DNA of 64,000 nt from CATQHL01 sp965242895 (GCA_965242895.1 OZ251507.1:1302001-1366000), one strand, 5' to 3'; shown: positions 34,408 to 44,429, counted from the stretch's first letter. The notes: a model not told the origin generated them from the sequence alone. Translations and numbers: made by a program.

Positions 34408-35046
34408 ATGGCAGCAGTTCACCCTCACATTCCGATCGCTGCTGTTTCAAGGCTGTCCATTTACCGCCGTGTGCTCTTGGAGCTGCATGACGCCGGTGTG
34501 ATGACCGTGTCTTCTGAGCGTCTAGCCAAACAAGCGGGAGTGAACGCCGCCAAACTGCGCAAAGACCTCTCCTACCTAGGTTCTTACGGCATTCGCGGCG
34601 TCGGATACAACGTGGGGGATCTCTTGTTGGAGGTGAGTCGAGAGCTTGGCCTCACGCACAAATGGCCGGTTCTGATCGCCGGGTCGGGGAACTTAGGATC
34701 GGCGCTGGCGAATTACAGAGGTTTCGCTGATCGCGGTTTTCCGGTCGTTTCCTTGGTAGACAACGATCCAGCCAAGGTGGGTCGCAGTATTGCCGGTCTT
34801 TTGGTCGGCCATATCGACGATTTAGAGGAGATAGTCAAGAGTGAAGGGATTGCCATTGGGATAATTGCAGTTCCGGCGCAGACGGCTCAATCGGTGGCCG
34901 ATCGCATGGTGGAGGTCGGTATTTCTTCCATCTTGAATTTCGCTCCCACAGTCGTTGTCCCGGCAGGTGAAATTCATCTTCGGAACGTCGATCTGTCCAT
35001 AGAACTTCAGGTTCTGAGCTTTCTTCACCGGCGGGGAGAGAACTGA
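34408..35046 (+). CDS. rex: Redox-sensing transcriptional repressor Rex
   Basis: 212 residues. An N-terminal winged helix (SRLSIYRRVLLELHDAGVMTVSSERLAKQAGVNAAKLRKDLSYLGSYG, given here in parts of the Rex signature) is followed by a Rossmann domain with AGSGNLGSAL and VDNDPAKVG. Rex binds operators of the form TTGTGAA-N4-TTCACAA and leaves DNA when NADH/NAD+ rises. It lies directly upstream of the haem operon, as in Streptomyces. A 12-of-14 match to its operator occurs in this window at 52821-52838. Confidence 0.96.
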   Translation: MAAVHPHIPIAAVSRLSIYRRVLLELHDAGVMTVSSERLAKQAGVNAAKLRKDLSYLGSYGIRGVGYNVGDLLLEVSRELGLTHKWPVLIAGSGNLGSALANYRGFADRGFPVVSLVDNDPAKVGRSIAGLLVGHIDDLEEIVKSEGIAIGIIAVPAQTAQSVADRMVEVGISSILNFAPTVVVPAGEIHLRNVDLSIELQVLSFLHRRGEN

Positions 35047-35181
35047 TCCCCGCTGCTCCTCGCTGCGGGTCCGCTGCGGGTCTTGCTCCCCGTAGGTGCT
35101 TTAGGTGCTTCTCCCGCCAGGACGCTTTCGAAAACTTGTAGAATGACCTGTCGTGCTTGAGTATCGGGTGGAGATTTAAGC

Positions 35182-36459
35182 TTGTCCATTCTTGTAGTAG
35201 GGCTGAGTCACCGGTCCGCTCCAATCGATCTGCTGGAGAAAGTCAGGATTCCCCCTGAGGGGGTCGACCGCGCATTGGCTGACTTGTCGCAACTTCCCGG
35301 AGTGGAAGAGGCAGTGTTGTTGTCCACCTGCAACAGGCTGGAGGTCTACGCCTGGTCGGAGAAATTTCACCTCGGTTATGAACCAATCAAGAACTTCCTG
35401 ATGTCCTCCTCGTCTGTCGGCGAAGCAGACATCACTGATTTTCTCTACTCCTTCTACGCCGCAGATGCGGTACATCACCTTTTTGCGGTGACTGCAGGCC
35501 TGCGGTCGGCAGTTTTTGGAGAGAAGGAGATCCAGGGTCAGGTGAAGTGTTCGTGGCAGTCGGCGTCGGCTGCCGGCGCTGCTGGGGAATACCTGAGTCC
35601 AATTTTTTCATATGCTTTGGGAGTTGGCCGCCGGCTTCGGGCTGACACTCTCAGCAGCGAAGGAGAGTCCTCGGCGCCGCAAGTCTCCTCGGTGCCGCAG
35701 GCAGCAGCTGGCATGGCGTCTGATGAGTTGGGGGGTTTGGAGCGCCGCCGCATCGTGGTTCTGGGTTCCGGGGAGATGGGTTGCGGTTTGCTGAAGTTGT
35801 TGCCCGCTCCACCTGACGCTTCGCTTGTTCTGGCATGCCGGCGCCCGGAGAGCGCCCAGGCTCTCGCCTCCTTCAGCAGACTGCGAGTGGTTGACTTAGA
35901 CGAACTCCCGACTGAACTGGTCAAGGCCGACGTGCTGTTCACAACCACGGGTTCCGCCGAGCCGGTGCTCGGAGCCGACGATTTGGCAAAGGTCATGGAG
36001 GATCGCTGCGGGCGCCCTCTGCTGATAGTCGATTTGGCCGTTCCGCGTGACGTGGAACCTGCTGCTTCAGAACTGGACGGTCTGACTCTTTGGAACATGG
36101 ACGACATCGGTCTTTTCGCTAAACGGGGCGCCGACGGGCGCCCAGAAAGTTTGTCGAAAGCGGAGACGTTCTTGGCGACCGAACTGGATAAGTACCGCGA
36201 GCGCACAGCGGCGCGTTCGGTGACTCCGCTTATAGACGAATTCCGCCGCAGAATTTGCGACATCTCTCAAAGCGAGTTTGAGCGGTTCGGCTCTCGACTG
36301 GAATCCTTGGACGTTGGTCAGCGCGAAACGGTGGAGGCGCTCGTGCATGGAATCGTCAACAAGGTTCTCCACGAGCCGACCGTCCGCTTGCGCGGGGCCG
36401 CGTGCGACCGCAGCGGAGAAAAGTTGGCTAGCGCTCTCAAGGAGTTGTTCGCGCTCTGA
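35182..36459 (+). CDS. hemA: Glutamyl-tRNA reductase
   Basis: A 425-residue first enzyme of the C5 tetrapyrrole pathway. The catalytic Cys is in STCNRLEVYA near residue 50, the N-terminal SHRSAPIDLLEKV is typical, and the NADPH motif VLGSGEMGCGLL and the VPRDVEP block follow. It starts at TTG. It is the first gene of hemA-hemC-hemD-hemB-hemL, 135 bp after rex. That gap contains a GC-rich GCTGCGGGTC tandem and no gene. Confidence 0.96.
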   Translation: MSILVVGLSHRSAPIDLLEKVRIPPEGVDRALADLSQLPGVEEAVLLSTCNRLEVYAWSEKFHLGYEPIKNFLMSSSSVGEADITDFLYSFYAADAVHHLFAVTAGLRSAVFGEKEIQGQVKCSWQSASAAGAAGEYLSPIFSYALGVGRRLRADTLSSEGESSAPQVSSVPQAAAGMASDELGGLERRRIVVLGSGEMGCGLLKLLPAPPDASLVLACRRPESAQALASFSRLRVVDLDELPTELVKADVLFTTTGSAEPVLGADDLAKVMEDRCGRPLLIVDLAVPRDVEPAASELDGLTLWNMDDIGLFAKRGADGRPESLSKAETFLATELDKYRERTAARSVTPLIDEFRRRICDISQSEFERFGSRLESLDVGQRETVEALVHGIVNKVLHEPTVRLRGAACDRSGEKLASALKELFAL

Positions 36460-36489
36460 CTCTTCGTCTGGCTTGTTGACTTTGGTCGT

Positions 36490-37389
36490 TTGGCACGTTC
36501 AGTCAAGCCGCGGACTTTGAGAGTTGCTACTCGAGCCAGCCCTCTTGCACTGCGTCAGACTGCCGAAGTAGAGCGGCTGCTGGCGGCTGCGGGGTTGGGT
36601 GCTGATCTTGAGGTTGTTCCTGTACAAACCACCGGAGATCGTCTAGAGGGAGTCTCGCTGGCCGAAATCGGCGGCAAAGGGGCGTTCAGTAGCGAGGTTT
36701 CTTACGCTGTTTCGTCTGCTCGTGTGGACTTTGCAGTTCATTCGGCCAAGGATCTTCCTTCGGTGCTGCCTCAAGGCTTGTGTATAGCGGCGGTTCCGCG
36801 GCGTGCGGACGTTCGGGACGCCTTGGTCGGCTGCAGCTTGACGGAACTGCCGCATGGCGCGCTTGTGGCTACCGGCTCCTCCCGCCGCCGCGTGCAGCTT
36901 GCGGGTCGCCGCGGCGATCTGCGCTTCGCCGATCTGCGGGGGAATATCCACACCCGTCTCCGCAAGGCAGTGAAGTTTGACGCCGTCGTGATGGCTATGG
37001 CTGCTCTGGAGCGTTTAGGAATTCAACCTGAGGACTTGTTTCCGCTCACGACTGAGGAGATGGTTCCGCAAGCCGGGCAGGGCGCCTTGGTGTTGGAGTG
37101 TCGAAGCGGCGACGAAGAGGTGCGTGACCTTTTAGCGGTCCTTGAGCATGCCCCCTCGCGGCTCTGCGTGGAGGCTGAAAGGTCGTTTTTGGCCGGCATA
37201 GGTGGCGACTGCAGCATCCCCGCCGGAGCCCACGCAGTGATCTCAAACGGCCGTCTTTGCCTGACGGCTGTACTGGCTGAGGAGGCGGGCGGGGAGGGTG
37301 TCTGTCGTGATTTCGTGGAAGGGGACGCTCCTGCGGAATTGGGTTACACCTTGGCGCAGAGGCTTTTGGAGAGGGCGCGCCAGTCTTGA
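36490..37389 (+). CDS. hemC: Hydroxymethylbilane synthase (porphobilinogen deaminase)
   Basis: 299 residues. RVATRASPLALRQ, the loop GAFSSEV and HSAKDLPS are family blocks, and the dipyrromethane cofactor Cys is in GGDCSIPAGAHA (usually GGCxxP; here D-C-S). It polymerises four porphobilinogens. It starts at TTG and ends in a TTGA overlap with hemD. Confidence 0.95.
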   Translation: MARSVKPRTLRVATRASPLALRQTAEVERLLAAAGLGADLEVVPVQTTGDRLEGVSLAEIGGKGAFSSEVSYAVSSARVDFAVHSAKDLPSVLPQGLCIAAVPRRADVRDALVGCSLTELPHGALVATGSSRRRVQLAGRRGDLRFADLRGNIHTRLRKAVKFDAVVMAMAALERLGIQPEDLFPLTTEEMVPQAGQGALVLECRSGDEEVRDLLAVLEHAPSRLCVEAERSFLAGIGGDCSIPAGAHAVISNGRLCLTAVLAEEAGGEGVCRDFVEGDAPAELGYTLAQRLLERARQS

Positions 37390-38153
37390 TTGGGGGCAAT
37401 TCCTTGACCTCAGGCGGTATCGCCTCGCCTCTCCGCCCACTTTCGGGCTGGCGGGTGCTAGTGCCTCGTCCGTGCGGTGCGGCGGCTTCTGCCGCTGCAG
37501 AGTTGCGGAGCGCCGGTGCGGCGCCGGTGCGTGCGCCGTTGATCCGCATACGCCCTCCAGCCGACGGCGGTGCGGCGCTGCGGGCTGCCGCGGACGAGGT
37601 CCACACCTACGACTGGGTGATCGCAACCTCGGTGCCCGGGGCCGACAGACTGCTGGCTGCGGTCGGCGACCCTTCTCGCCTGCGGGCGGTTGCGGCTATC
37701 GGCCCGGCAACAGCTGGGAGGTTCGCGGCAGCGGGCAGAGCCGTAGATCTGCTGGCGCGGCGTTACGTGGCCGAAGGTCTGCTGGAGGAGTTCGCAGACA
37801 TACTGCCCGCTCGCGCACTGCTGGCTCGCGCCGCGCAAGCGCGGGAGGTTCTACCTGCAGGCCTTCGGGAGCGCGGCTGGGAAGTAGACGTGGTCGCGGC
37901 CTACCGAACCGAACGAGTGCGGCTGAGCGAGGCGGAGAGGCTGGCCGTTCTGACCTGCGACGCATTGCTGTTCACCTCTCCGTCGGTCGTCCAGAGTTAC
38001 TGTGAGCAACTCCCGCCGCCTAGAGGTTTGATTGCGAGCATCGGCCCGGTCACATCCGCAGCGGCTCGTGAGCGCAGCTTGCGTGTAGACGTAGAGGCTG
38101 CCGAGTACACCATCTCCGGCCTGATCGCCGCTTTAGAGGAGCATCTGGGTTAG
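37386..38153 (+). CDS. hemD: Uroporphyrinogen-III synthase
   Basis: 255 residues. The sequence is poorly conserved, as usual for HemD, but the two-domain pattern is visible: LSGWRVLVPRP, YDWVIATSVPGADRLLA, VAAIGPATAGRF, ALLFTSPSVVQSYCE and IASIGPVTSAAARE. Position between hemC and hemB settles the assignment. It starts at TTG overlapping the hemC stop. It cyclises hydroxymethylbilane with D-ring inversion. Confidence 0.92.
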   Translation: MIGGNSLTSGGIASPLRPLSGWRVLVPRPCGAAASAAAELRSAGAAPVRAPLIRIRPPADGGAALRAAADEVHTYDWVIATSVPGADRLLAAVGDPSRLRAVAAIGPATAGRFAAAGRAVDLLARRYVAEGLLEEFADILPARALLARAAQAREVLPAGLRERGWEVDVVAAYRTERVRLSEAERLAVLTCDALLFTSPSVVQSYCEQLPPPRGLIASIGPVTSAAARERSLRVDVEAAEYTISGLIAALEEHLG

Positions 38154-38188
38154 CCGCCCCAAAACGTCCGGCCGTAGACTGCCCTCAG

Positions 38189-39169
38189 ATGGCATTTCCC
38201 CAACGTCGGATGCGTCGCCTGCGACGCACCGACGCTCTTAGAAGGTTGGTGGCTGAGACCTCTTTGAGTCCGGCTGACTTGGTCGCTCCCCTGTTCGTGC
38301 GTGAAGGCATTGACGCCCCGCAGCCGGTCTCCTCGCTTCCAGGCGTCGTGCAGCACACGACCGATTCGTTGCGTGAGGAAGTCTTGAATTTGGCTCACTT
38401 AGGTGTGGCCGGGGTAATTCTTTTTGGTGTCCCGCTGAAGAAGGACTCAGTCGGCTCAGAGGCTTGGAATCCCGATGGGGTGGTGCAGAAGGCGCTGCGG
38501 ACGCTGCGTGACGCAGTAGGCGGCGACTTGGTCTTGATGGCCGACCTCTGCGTGGACGAATACACCGATCATGGACACTGCGGCGTCCTCACCGCCGACG
38601 GCTTGGTGGACAACGACGCAACTCTGGAGATATACGCCAAGGCAGCTGTGGCGCAGGCCGCCGCTGGCGCAGGCGTCGTCGCACCCAGCGGCATGATGGA
38701 CGGCCAAGTCGCTGCGATTCGCTCCGCACTGGACGAAGCCGGTCACTCCTCCACTGCCATCCTGGCGTATGCCGCCAAGTACGCTTCGTCGCTCTACGGC
38801 CCGTTCCGCGAAGCAGTGGACGTGACCATCCGCAGCGGCGACCGCAAGGGATACCAGCAGGACTGGCGCAACTCCCGTGAGGCGCTGAGGGAAGTTCTGC
38901 TAGATGTAGAGGAGGGCGCCGACATGGTAATGGTCAAGCCGGCCGTCACCTATCTCGATGTGATCGCCCGCGCGCGTTCGGCGGTCTCCGTGCCCCTGGG
39001 GGCCTATCACGTCTCGGGTGAGTACGCCATGATCAAGGCGGCGGCTGCGCGGGGCTGGCTAGATGGCGACGCTGCGGCGCTCGAGCAGATCACCGCCGTC
39101 AAGCGTGCGGGAGCGGATTTCGTGCTTACCTATTTTGCGGCCGATTTGGCGCAGACCTTGCAGTCGTGA
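38189..39169 (+). CDS. hemB: Delta-aminolevulinic acid dehydratase (porphobilinogen synthase)
   Basis: 326 residues. The two Schiff-base lysines are in the expected blocks, ILAYAAKYASSLYGPFR and MVMVKPAVTYLD. The metal-site loop reads DLCVDEYTDHGHCG: the zinc type has Cys at three positions (C-x-C...C), and here the middle Cys is Asp, a form between zinc- and magnesium-type enzymes. An allosteric-type Mg region (YQQDWRNSREALREV) is present. It condenses two ALA to porphobilinogen. It lies 35 bp after hemD. Confidence 0.96.
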   Translation: MAFPQRRMRRLRRTDALRRLVAETSLSPADLVAPLFVREGIDAPQPVSSLPGVVQHTTDSLREEVLNLAHLGVAGVILFGVPLKKDSVGSEAWNPDGVVQKALRTLRDAVGGDLVLMADLCVDEYTDHGHCGVLTADGLVDNDATLEIYAKAAVAQAAAGAGVVAPSGMMDGQVAAIRSALDEAGHSSTAILAYAAKYASSLYGPFREAVDVTIRSGDRKGYQQDWRNSREALREVLLDVEEGADMVMVKPAVTYLDVIARARSAVSVPLGAYHVSGEYAMIKAAAARGWLDGDAAALEQITAVKRAGADFVLTYFAADLAQTLQS

Positions 39170-39235
39170 TGTACTCCTGCAGGCGTTCGTTGGGGGATTC
39201 CGTCGGCGTACGGAAATCGGAATGCCCGCTATCGG

Positions 39236-40543
39236 ATGGCGGGGACTCCTGACGTGGCTGAGAGCGCCAGTCACTCCACCAACGCTGAGTTATACGAGCG
39301 CGCCTGTCGCGTTCTGCCAGGCGGCGTCAACTCGCCCGTGCGGGCATTCGGTTCGGTTGGCGGCACTCCCTACTTCGTCGAGCGGGCTGCGGGAGCGTAT
39401 GTCTGGGACGCGGAAGGCAAGCGCTACATCGACTATGTGCAGAGCTACGGCCCAGGCATTCTGGGTCACGCTCCCTCTGGGGTCACAACTGCTGTTTCTG
39501 AAGCGGCTGCGGCGGGCACCAGTTACGGAGCCCCCACCGAAAGGGAGGTTCGCTTAGCTGAGGAACTTTGCGCCCGAGTGCCGGGCCTGGAGATGATCCG
39601 TCTGGTCAACAGCGGGACTGAGGCGGCCATGTCGGCGATTCGTCTGGCTCGCGGCGCCACTGGACGTGACAAGATCGTGAAGTTCGCAGGCTGCTACCAC
39701 GGCCACTCTGACGCTTTGCTGGCCGCCGGCGGCAGCGGCGTGGCAAATCAGGGCCTCAGCGGTTGCGACGGCGTGACGGACGCGGCGGTAGCTGACACCG
39801 TGGTTGCGCCTTACAACGTCGTGCCTGAGCTCGACGCTGAAACTGCGGCGGTTCTAGTGGAGCCAGTGGCAGCCAACATGGGCTTGTCGGCGCCGGTGGA
39901 TGGCTTCCTGCAAGGCTTGCGGGATGCTTGCGACCGTGCCGGGGCTTTGTTGATTTTTGACGAAGTAATCACCGGTTTCCGGCTCGCTCGCGGCGGTGCG
40001 GCCGAGTTCTATGGCGTGCGCCCCGACTTGTGGTGCTTTGGAAAGGTCATCGGCGGAGGACTTCCCATCGGCGCATTCGGTGGTTCACGAGAGTTGATGC
40101 GCCACTTAGCACCCCTAGGAGGTGTGTATCAGGCGGGCACTCTCTCAGGCAATCCACTGGCCACCTCGGCAGGATTGGCGGTATTGGATCGCCTCACGCC
40201 AGAGGTTTATGAACATCTAGAGAGTTCGGCGCAAACGCTCTCTGGCGGTCTCGAGTTGGCTTTCTCTTGCGCCGGTGTACCTGCTGTGGTTCCTCGAGTT
40301 GCCTCGCTGCTTGGGCTCTTCTTTTGCGTCGATCCTCCCAGCAACTTTGACGAAGCGCAGGCATCTGTTGCCAATGGCCTCTACCCTCGCTTCTTCCACG
40401 GGATGCTGCGGAGAGGCGTCGCCTTCGCCCCAGGGCCATACGAAGCCATCTTCTTGAGCACTACCCACAGCGAGGCAGACATAACAGCCACGCTGACCGC
40501 TGCCGGCGAAGTAGCAGAAGAGTTGTCCGACGCCGCGGTCTGA
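39236..40543 (+). CDS. hemL: Glutamate-1-semialdehyde 2,1-aminomutase
   Basis: A 435-residue PLP enzyme of the C5 pathway that makes ALA from the HemA product. Key blocks are LPGGVNSPVRAF, VNSGTEAAMSAIRLAR, GCYHGHSD, IFDEVITGFR and the PLP lysine in FGKVIGGGLPIGAFGG near residue 267. It is the last gene of the haem operon. The accessory, AT-richer island begins shortly after it. Confidence 0.97.
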   Translation: MAGTPDVAESASHSTNAELYERACRVLPGGVNSPVRAFGSVGGTPYFVERAAGAYVWDAEGKRYIDYVQSYGPGILGHAPSGVTTAVSEAAAAGTSYGAPTEREVRLAEELCARVPGLEMIRLVNSGTEAAMSAIRLARGATGRDKIVKFAGCYHGHSDALLAAGGSGVANQGLSGCDGVTDAAVADTVVAPYNVVPELDAETAAVLVEPVAANMGLSAPVDGFLQGLRDACDRAGALLIFDEVITGFRLARGGAAEFYGVRPDLWCFGKVIGGGLPIGAFGGSRELMRHLAPLGGVYQAGTLSGNPLATSAGLAVLDRLTPEVYEHLESSAQTLSGGLELAFSCAGVPAVVPRVASLLGLFFCVDPPSNFDEAQASVANGLYPRFFHGMLRRGVAFAPGPYEAIFLSTTHSEADITATLTAAGEVAEELSDAAV

Positions 40544-40661
40544 GCGTTGAGCTGTGGTGCTTCCGAAGGTCGGTTAAGCGTTGTGTTTACAGGTCTTGCG
40601 TTTTATCGGTCTTCCTCAGCCCTCGGCATTTACGCTGCTCAAGTGATATAGAGGTCATAAT

Positions 40662-41351
40662 TTGAATATGAACGCAGCGTTCTTAGACAATCCGATTTAT
40701 TCCGTGGTGTCGGCGGCAGATATCCTGGATGTCTCGTCTTCTACCTTGTGGCGCTGGCTAGACGGTGATCCAAATAGAAAAACATCTCTGCCGGTGATAC
40801 GTCCAGAGTCCACCGGAAGTAAAGAGGTGACTTGGGGAGAGTTTGTTGAGGCAGCCTTTCTTTGTCAGTATCGCCGCAGGGGGAAAATCCCTCTCGGAGA
40901 AATCCGAAAGTTTGTTATGAAGCTGCGTGAAACCAAAGGTGTTCTCTATCCCTTGGCGACTCGCAAACCGTGGGTAGGTGCCGGTCGCCATTTATTGTTG
41001 GAGTTGCAGAAGTCCTCAAATCTGCCTGAAAGGTTATGGCTGATTGCAGTTACTACCGAGCAGTTGGTGTTAGCTCCGGCTGCCGAAGCCTTCTACGAAA
41101 GACTCGACTGGAAAGACGATCTTGCCGTGGCTTGGAGGCCGCATGCTGAAGAAAAGTCACCAGTCAGGTGCCGTCCGACGCATCGTTTTGGCCGTCCCTC
41201 GATCAAGGGAATCAGCACTGAAGCCATTTTTGGTCACATTGACGGTGGCGAGAGCGCGAAAGACGTAGCTGAACAGTTTGACTTACAAAAGGACGAAGTT
41301 CGCTGGGCATGTTCCTATGAACTGTCGCGGCTTGCCCGTAAAGCGGCTTGA
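40662..41351 (+). CDS. DUF433-type DNA-binding/antitoxin-like protein
   Basis: 229 residues. The N-terminal half begins like a MerR/Xre-style helix-turn-helix (YSVVSAADILDVSSSTLWRWLDG). The C-terminal 55 residues match the DUF433 pattern (RFGRPSIKGISTEAIFGHIDGGESAKDVAEQFDLQKDEVRWACSYE, quoted in part). DUF433 proteins are often antitoxins of DUF5615/VapC-like toxins, but no toxin gene is adjacent. The start is TTG 40662 or ATG 40668. It is the first gene of the AT-richer island and may be a solitary regulator. Confidence 0.72.
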   Translation: MNMNAAFLDNPIYSVVSAADILDVSSSTLWRWLDGDPNRKTSLPVIRPESTGSKEVTWGEFVEAAFLCQYRRRGKIPLGEIRKFVMKLRETKGVLYPLATRKPWVGAGRHLLLELQKSSNLPERLWLIAVTTEQLVLAPAAEAFYERLDWKDDLAVAWRPHAEEKSPVRCRPTHRFGRPSIKGISTEAIFGHIDGGESAKDVAEQFDLQKDEVRWACSYELSRLARKAA

Positions 41352-41639
41352 CAGGCGGTCTTGAATCTGAGCTTTTGATTATTATCAAAATAACTAACAG
41401 TTTGTCTTTTGATGTGGGATAGCTTTTGCCAAGAGTTCCACACCAAATTTTGAGATTCAAAATTTCTGCAATTTTGCTTAGAAGTTTCGTTAATTCGATA
41501 AAAATTTAAGGAAATGATATACAAACTTGCTAAATGTAGTTTTCAAGGGATTTTATATTTTAACTTCTAGTAAATTCAGAGTTTGGCAAGTAGTGTAAAT
41601 AATATCCTCTCAAGAGTTTGTGTATTAGACAGATTGTGG
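41352..41639. other. AT-rich gap with two inverted repeats
   Basis: 288 bp between converging genes. It holds TTTTGAT-TATT-ATCAAAA (41373-41390) and a longer perfect repeat with 9-bp arms AAATTTTGA / TCAAAATTT around GAT (41445-41465). They may end the two converging transcripts. No gene supported. Confidence 0.5.
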
Positions 41640-44429
41640 TTATTTCTTGTTGGCTTCATCTAGCCGAAGCTTGAGTTCAGGGATGTTTTCCAAGAACACC
41701 AGCCCTGCGTTCTCCCATGTCCCCCATCTGCCTTCAGCATTTACTGCTTCTACCCAATTGTCCATGTAATCTTGTTTTGTGTAAGCTTCAGGCTCAAGTT
41801 CGCCTTTGGCTTCTACTATTAAGTTTGTTCCGTCTGCTAGACGGGCGATGAAGTCTGGTATGTAGTCTCTGACGACACCTCCGTAAAGATAGCGGACACG
41901 GAAACCTATATGTTCTCTGTCGTTCTTTCCCCAAGCTTCCACATTTCTGTGACTGTTTAAAGCTTGCGCGATTTTGTGTTCTAGTTTCGTATCGCAAACC
42001 ACTTTGTTCATATGGCATTTTTTGGGATCGTCGTAGATTTTAGTTTTTTTAGCTCGTGTGCCCCAAGGTATCATCTCTGATGTTGTTCGCAAAGGATTGT
42101 GGGGGTCTCTATATATAGGCATTTTCGTGCCTCTAGCCGACATTTTTGCTTGAATTGCTAGCACATTGTTTTTGATGTGTTCTGCTATTGCATACATTCT
42201 GTATTTAGCTATAAGATTCTTGTCCTGACCGCCAGACACATTGAACCTTGGACTCTCTGCGAATTTGTTTATCAGGTTGGCTATTTGGGGGAAAGTGTGA
42301 TTGAGGGACAGTTCTGGCGTTTCGGCGCAGATTTGGGCTGCCGCTCTGAACGCTAAGGTTTGGTTTCGCATTTTTTCTACGGTTGTGTTCGTTATGATTT
42401 CTCCGTTTTGTGCTTTAAGCCACGGCATAGCGTCTGCCATGCTCGCTTCTGTCAGAACCTTGTCTCCGTCTATAGTCATTGGCGGTATGTCTTCTGGTCG
42501 CAGCGTGATTCTCTCTATCTCCCCATAGTCGATCCGTTCTATGTCAGGGAACCATATCTCGCGGTTCTTCTTGTCGGGATGAGCGAAAATGTCCAGAGGA
42601 GGTTCAGGCGGGTTTTTGGATCCGCCGTCGTCCTCGTCTTCTTGCTGAAGCATGAGGACGAAAGGAACGCCGAAAATGCGCACATGATCAGGTTTCAGAT
42701 AGCCGTCTTCGTCAGGCTGATAGTCTGTGCGTCTCAGCCCCCTGCCAATAACTTGTTCACATAGAAGTTGCGAAGTGAAAGCACGCAACCCCATGATGTG
42801 CGTTACGTTTTTCGCATCCCAGCCTTCCGACAGCATTTCGACCGAAATGACGTTGCATATCTGTCCGCCTAGTCCGTTCGAATCTCCTACCGTTCTGACT
42901 GTCTCTCGCAATATTTCGGCTTCTATGTTGCTTTTCCCGTTCTTTTCCGCGGAAGCCAAAACTGTGCTGTCTATCCGCAAGGTCGTGTTCTCGTCTTTCA
43001 GACCCTCTACATCGATCTCTTTCTGTTTTAGGAACATGTTTTCCACGCGTTTAGCTGTCTTGGTATTGTTGGCTACAGACACCATCACAGGCGGGATCTC
43101 TGAAGCCTTCCAAGCGTCGCTTGTTCGCTTCCAAGATTCAGACAGAATCTTGTAGGCGTCTATTACTTTGTCAGGGAGTCTCGAGTTTTCGTCTTCTGAC
43201 GGTTTCAGCTTCTCTTTTACGCCTTCTTCTTCGTAAATGTGATACAGATAAGAGTCCGGTATCTGGCCGTTTTCTTGCTCCGACTGCACAGTGTTGTCCC
43301 GTGTAGGTATTCTCGGGGTTTTGACAAGCCCGGCTTCGATGGCATCGTTCAAACCAAAATCTGAAACTACCCAGTTGAACATTTTCTCTGAAACTTTCGC
43401 TGATCTGCCTTGAGGTGTGAACGGAGTGGCTGTGAAATCGTAGCATCGAGCTACTCTGGTGGCTTTGTGAAGCCTGTCTAGCCCTTTCATCCACCTGGTG
43501 GCATTATCCAGATCCTTTTTGAGGTAGTCGGATTCGGTATTCTCCGCAGAAAGTCGCCAAGCGTGATGCGCCTCGTCGTTTATGACAGCCACAGGTTCGC
43601 TTTCTGGCAGTTTTCTTCCTGCTAGTTCCGCAAGCCATGCTTTATCGGACAGAGCGCCGCGTTTATCCACACCGCGTTTTTTGGCTAGCTCTTCGTCTGT
43701 TTGCCACATCAGTTTATGCCAGTTAACGATAAGTAGTTTTGTGTGAGCACAGAGAATGTCTTTGCTGTCGCCTGGAGGGAGAAGGTTGAACTGGTCGTAG
43801 TAGTTGGAAGTGTTATGAGGATGAAGGACAGAGAGTCTGTCTTTGACGGTTAATCCAGGCGTCACCGCGAGAAAATTTTTTGTATACTTGCTCGTCTCTC
43901 GGTTTTTATGCCAGTTCAAAGTCTGCCAAGCTATTAGCATCGCCATGACCACAGTTTTGCCTGTACCTGTGGCCATTTTCGCACACCAGCGTTCTATAGC
44001 GCCGGTGTCCCCATCAATCTTTTTGGCTTCAGCTTGACCTCTTGATGTTTCTGCTAGGTATATGAAGGTTTCTATCGCTTCTATCTGACAAAAAAACAGT
44101 CGAACATGTCTGTCTTCAGAAGTCCAATGCTGCAACAGCTTGCGAGTTACAGGCGAACAGCCAGGGTAGCTTTGTGCCCGCCAAGATTTCATCTCGTCAC
44201 GCAATATTTCGACGGTTTCGAATTGGTATGCTATTCCGGGCAGCCTATCCTCTCTTATGTTGAGAGCGTCGCTGGTGTTTTTAGGAGCTTTTCCTGCATG
44301 CATAACTCTGTACTCTGAGATACGTCTGCCTTTCTTTGCTTTCAGATAGCCGTTCTCATCTGCCATCCAATGTCGTGAAGGAATCTCGTATGGCCGGTTC
44401 AATATCAGACCTCTATCTTTGTTTGCCAT
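41640..44429 (-). CDS. Type III-like restriction enzyme, Res subunit (DEAH helicase-nuclease)
   Basis: 929 residues from ATG 44429, which shares one base with the upstream stop (TGATG). SF2 motifs: Walker A MATGTGKTVVMAML, II INDEAHHAW, III DFTATPF, VI QVIGRGLRRTDY. The C-terminus has a PD-(D/E)xK nuclease site, DYIPDFIARLADG followed by LIVEAKG. All motifs are intact, so the enzyme looks active. Its partner is the split methyltransferase immediately upstream. Base composition is AT-richer than the flanking core genes. Without a working Mod partner a Res subunit of this class normally cannot select sites. Confidence 0.9.
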   Translation of the reverse strand: MANKDRGLILNRPYEIPSRHWMADENGYLKAKKGRRISEYRVMHAGKAPKNTSDALNIREDRLPGIAYQFETVEILRDEMKSWRAQSYPGCSPVTRKLLQHWTSEDRHVRLFFCQIEAIETFIYLAETSRGQAEAKKIDGDTGAIERWCAKMATGTGKTVVMAMLIAWQTLNWHKNRETSKYTKNFLAVTPGLTVKDRLSVLHPHNTSNYYDQFNLLPPGDSKDILCAHTKLLIVNWHKLMWQTDEELAKKRGVDKRGALSDKAWLAELAGRKLPESEPVAVINDEAHHAWRLSAENTESDYLKKDLDNATRWMKGLDRLHKATRVARCYDFTATPFTPQGRSAKVSEKMFNWVVSDFGLNDAIEAGLVKTPRIPTRDNTVQSEQENGQIPDSYLYHIYEEEGVKEKLKPSEDENSRLPDKVIDAYKILSESWKRTSDAWKASEIPPVMVSVANNTKTAKRVENMFLKQKEIDVEGLKDENTTLRIDSTVLASAEKNGKSNIEAEILRETVRTVGDSNGLGGQICNVISVEMLSEGWDAKNVTHIMGLRAFTSQLLCEQVIGRGLRRTDYQPDEDGYLKPDHVRIFGVPFVLMLQQEDEDDGGSKNPPEPPLDIFAHPDKKNREIWFPDIERIDYGEIERITLRPEDIPPMTIDGDKVLTEASMADAMPWLKAQNGEIITNTTVEKMRNQTLAFRAAAQICAETPELSLNHTFPQIANLINKFAESPRFNVSGGQDKNLIAKYRMYAIAEHIKNNVLAIQAKMSARGTKMPIYRDPHNPLRTTSEMIPWGTRAKKTKIYDDPKKCHMNKVVCDTKLEHKIAQALNSHRNVEAWGKNDREHIGFRVRYLYGGVVRDYIPDFIARLADGTNLIVEAKGELEPEAYTKQDYMDNWVEAVNAEGRWGTWENAGLVFLENIPELKLRLDEANKK

